Source: Aquiluna sp. (GTDB lineage Bacteria; Actinomycetota; Actinomycetes; Actinomycetales; Microbacteriaceae). Taken from it: 47,963 nt of DNA. The notes below the pieces were generated by a model. The model was given only the letters and a program-made list of their open reading frames with translations. It did no database searches and was not told the origin of the DNA. A program made the translations under genes and the position numbers. Shown piece after piece: positions 46,729 to 47,963 of this stretch. The stretch's first letter is position 1. The number at the start of each line of letters is the position of its first letter. The stretch lies in contig JAQWUU010000051.1 in assembly GCA_029241985.1 (NCBI GenBank), positions 1 through 47,963 of the forward strand. The letters are read 5' to 3'.

Positions 46729-47832
46729 CTACTTTGCCTGCCCGACTTTGCGCCAGCGGATACCTGCGGAAATAAAACCCTCGAGCTTGCCGTCGAAGAC
46801 GTCATCAGGATTGTTTTCCTCGTAATTTGTTCTAAGGTCTTTGACCATCTGATAGGGAGCCAACACGTAGGAGCGCATCTGTTCCCCCCAGCTGGCCTTC
46901 ACGTCCCCTGCTAGTTCTTTTCGCTTCTCTTGGTCAGCGCGGCGCTGCGCATCAAGCAGCTTGGATTGCAAAACCCTCATCGCCGACGCTTTATTCTGCA
47001 ATTGGCTTTTTTCGTTCTGACAAGAAACCACGATGCCGGTTGGCGTGTGAGTGATTCTGACTGCAGAGTCCGTGGTGTTAACCGACTGACCACCGGGACC
47101 AGATGACCTAAAAACATCAATTCTGATGTCAGATTCTGGTATTTCGATCGACTCGGTCACCTCCATAACCGGAACCACTTCGATCGCAGCGAACGAGGTT
47201 TGCCTCTTACCTGCAGCGTTGAATGGGCTCATCCTCACCAACCTGTGGGTTCCAGACTCCACCGAAAGCTCACCATACGCGAATGGAAAATCCATTTCGA
47301 CTGTCGCACTCTTGATTCCAGCTCCTTCGGCATGAGATATCTCCAAAACCTTTGCCTTGTGGCCATTTTTCTCCGCGTAACGCAGGTACATCCTCATCAG
47401 CATTTCTGCAAAGTCCGTTGCGTCATCACCGCCGGCACCAGACCGAATCGAAAGAATTGCCCCCCGTGGGTCATACTCACCGTTCAGCAAAGTCTTAGTT
47501 TCTAACTCACCAAGCTCAGTGGTAACCCGAACTAGTTCGGCAGCGAACTCATGCGCCGCTGCTGGATCCTCGGTCGCCATCTGGCGAAGGTCTTCCAGGT
47601 CCTTGATGTCTTGATCTATGGACTGGAGGTGTTCCACCTGAGATTTGGTTCTTGAGAGTTCAGTGGTGACCTTTTGGGCATTTTCCTGGTCGTTCCAAAT
47701 GTTTGGATCAGATGCCAAGGTTTCTAACTCACCAATTCGGGCTTCCAAAGCCGCCGGATCGATGACCTTTGAGATGCCCAGGAATAGCTCTTCCAGGTCT
47801 CTTATCTGTCTTCCAATATCTAGCTCGGCCAT
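46729..47832 (-). CDS. prfB: Peptide chain release factor 2
   Basis: RF2 ends translation at UGA and UAA. The GGQ motif ([19 protein letters not shown]) and the codon-recognition region ([10 protein letters not shown]) are present. The frame is continuous, so the programmed frameshift of E. coli prfB is absent. I chose the ATG at 47832 ([16 protein letters not shown], 367 aa) because a TAGACT box lies 7 nt upstream. A TTG at 47865 would add 11 residues. Confidence 0.95.
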   Translation of the reverse strand: MAELDIGRQIRDLEELFLGISKVIDPAALEARIGELETLASDPNIWNDQENAQKVTTELSRTKSQVEHLQSIDQDIKDLEDLRQMATEDPAAAHEFAAELVRVTTELGELETKTLLNGEYDPRGAILSIRSGAGGDDATDFAEMLMRMYLRYAEKNGHKAKVLEISHAEGAGIKSATVEMDFPFAYGELSVESGTHRLVRMSPFNAAGKRQTSFAAIEVVPVMEVTESIEIPESDIRIDVFRSSGPGGQSVNTTDSAVRITHTPTGIVVSCQNEKSQLQNKASAMRVLQSKLLDAQRRADQEKRKELAGDVKASWGEQMRSYVLAPYQMVKDLRTNYEENNPDDVFDGKLEGFISAGIRWRKVGQAK

Positions 47833-47839
47833 TTGCCCA

Positions 47840-47845
47840 AGTCTA
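47840..47845 (-). promoter_or_regulatory. Candidate leaderless -10 box of prfB
   Basis: TAGACT on the minus strand lies 7 nt before the ATG at 47832. The same hexamer precedes mnmA. No Shine-Dalgarno is present. Confidence 0.45.
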
Positions 47846-47902
47846 TTGGGCTGATCAAGCTTCAAAGCCAGAATGATTTGCCGTAAAAGTGCTCATTAAA
47901 GA

Positions 47903-47933
47903 CCAATAGCCCCCTGAAACAGGAGGCTATTGG
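47903..47933 (-). terminator. Intrinsic terminator downstream of ssrA
   Basis: Nine perfect pairs (47903-47911 with 47925-47933), one C-A mismatch, then four more pairs close an AAA loop. This is a very stable hairpin 13 nt after the tmRNA end. The minus-strand tail TCTTTAATG is only moderately T-rich. Confidence 0.7.
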
Positions 47934-47945
47934 GTATGGGAACAG

Positions 47946-47963
47946 TGGAGATGGGGGGAATTG
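47946..47963 (-). ncRNA. ssrA: 3' end of probable tmRNA (partial)
   Basis: The last 18 bases, read on the minus strand, give a T-loop CAATT, a T-stem CCCCC, an acceptor 3' arm CATCTCC and discriminator A. This would pair with a 5' end GGGGATG, the usual tmRNA start, with U at position 70 giving the G3-U70 alanine identity pair. CCA does not follow (CTG instead), so it would be added after transcription. The rest lies outside the window. An ordinary tRNA is the alternative; the smpB/prfB neighbourhood favours ssrA. Confidence 0.7.

Noticed and set aside
46729-47865. Programmed frameshift in prfB
   Set aside because: The frame is continuous from start to stop, with no internal UGA.
47840-47933. 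Shared CCAATAG string in prfB leader, ssrA terminator and the 20533 hairpin as a dispersed repeat family
   Set aside because: The common part is only 7 nt and lies in unrelated contexts; chance cannot be excluded.

Overview
The window looks like core chromosome from a small-genome, intermediate-GC actinobacterium, most probably a member of the Microbacteriaceae (for example the freshwater Rhodoluna/Aquiluna group). This is inferred from gene content and order, namely gatCAB-ligA-mnmA, rpsB-tsf-pyrH-frr-cdsA, smc-ftsY-ffh-rpsP-khpA-rimM-trmD-rplS-lepB-rnhB-DUF2469, a 7Fe ferredoxin and DivIVA-like proteins. Base composition looks close to half GC by eye, many genes start with TTG or GTG, and genes are packed with 1-8 nt overlaps. 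I see no prophage, insertion sequence, CRISPR array or rRNA.

Layout. 72-147: tRNA-His. 152-7892 (minus): amidotransferase gatC-gatA-gatB, DNA ligase ligA, tRNA 2-thiouridylase mnmA and a cysteine desulfurase. 7947-14201 (plus): three alpha-glucan enzymes, a GlgX-type debranching enzyme, GlgE maltosyltransferase and GlgB branching enzyme. 14198-21098: an envelope/division neighbourhood with a thioredoxin-TPR protein, a membrane protein carrying a mid-chain lipobox, a DivIVA-like coiled coil, an AI-2E-family permease, an alpha/beta hydrolase, a small zinc protein, a secreted transglycosylase and a second DivIVA-repeat protein. 21101-25110 (minus): cdsA, frr, pyrH, tsf, rpsB. 25359-27864: a degenerate M23 peptidase, xerC and dprA. 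27940-38430 (minus): the long rnhB/lepB/rplS/trmD/rimM/khpA/rpsP/ffh/ftsY/smc block. 38570-44469: a small membrane protein, mutM, rnc, rpmF, DUF177, coaD, recG and divergent rsmD. 44466-47963 (minus): gltA, fdxA, smpB, prfB and the 3' end of a probable tmRNA gene (ssrA).

How the genes work together. Most encode translation, protein targeting, tRNA modification, DNA repair and chromosome segregation. The carbohydrate group suggests storage alpha-glucan built from maltose-1-phosphate (GlgE), branched by GlgB and trimmed by a GlgX-type enzyme; the enzymes that make maltose-1-phosphate are not in the window. smpB, prfB and ssrA form a translation termination/rescue group.

Nothing here is clearly a new biological system. 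The most interesting signals are: a recurrent TANNNT box (often exactly TAGGCT) placed 6-8 nt before start codons that lack a Shine-Dalgarno, pointing to widespread leaderless transcription; a nearly identical 15-nt element in the leaders of rpsP and rplS; a mid-chain lipobox at the outer end of a transmembrane segment; an M23-fold protein missing conserved catalytic/metal histidines; exact 4-nt stop-stop overlaps at four of the five convergent protein-coding pairs; and a C-C mismatch in the tRNA-His acceptor stem. All functional calls come from reading motifs and family knowledge; no database search was run.
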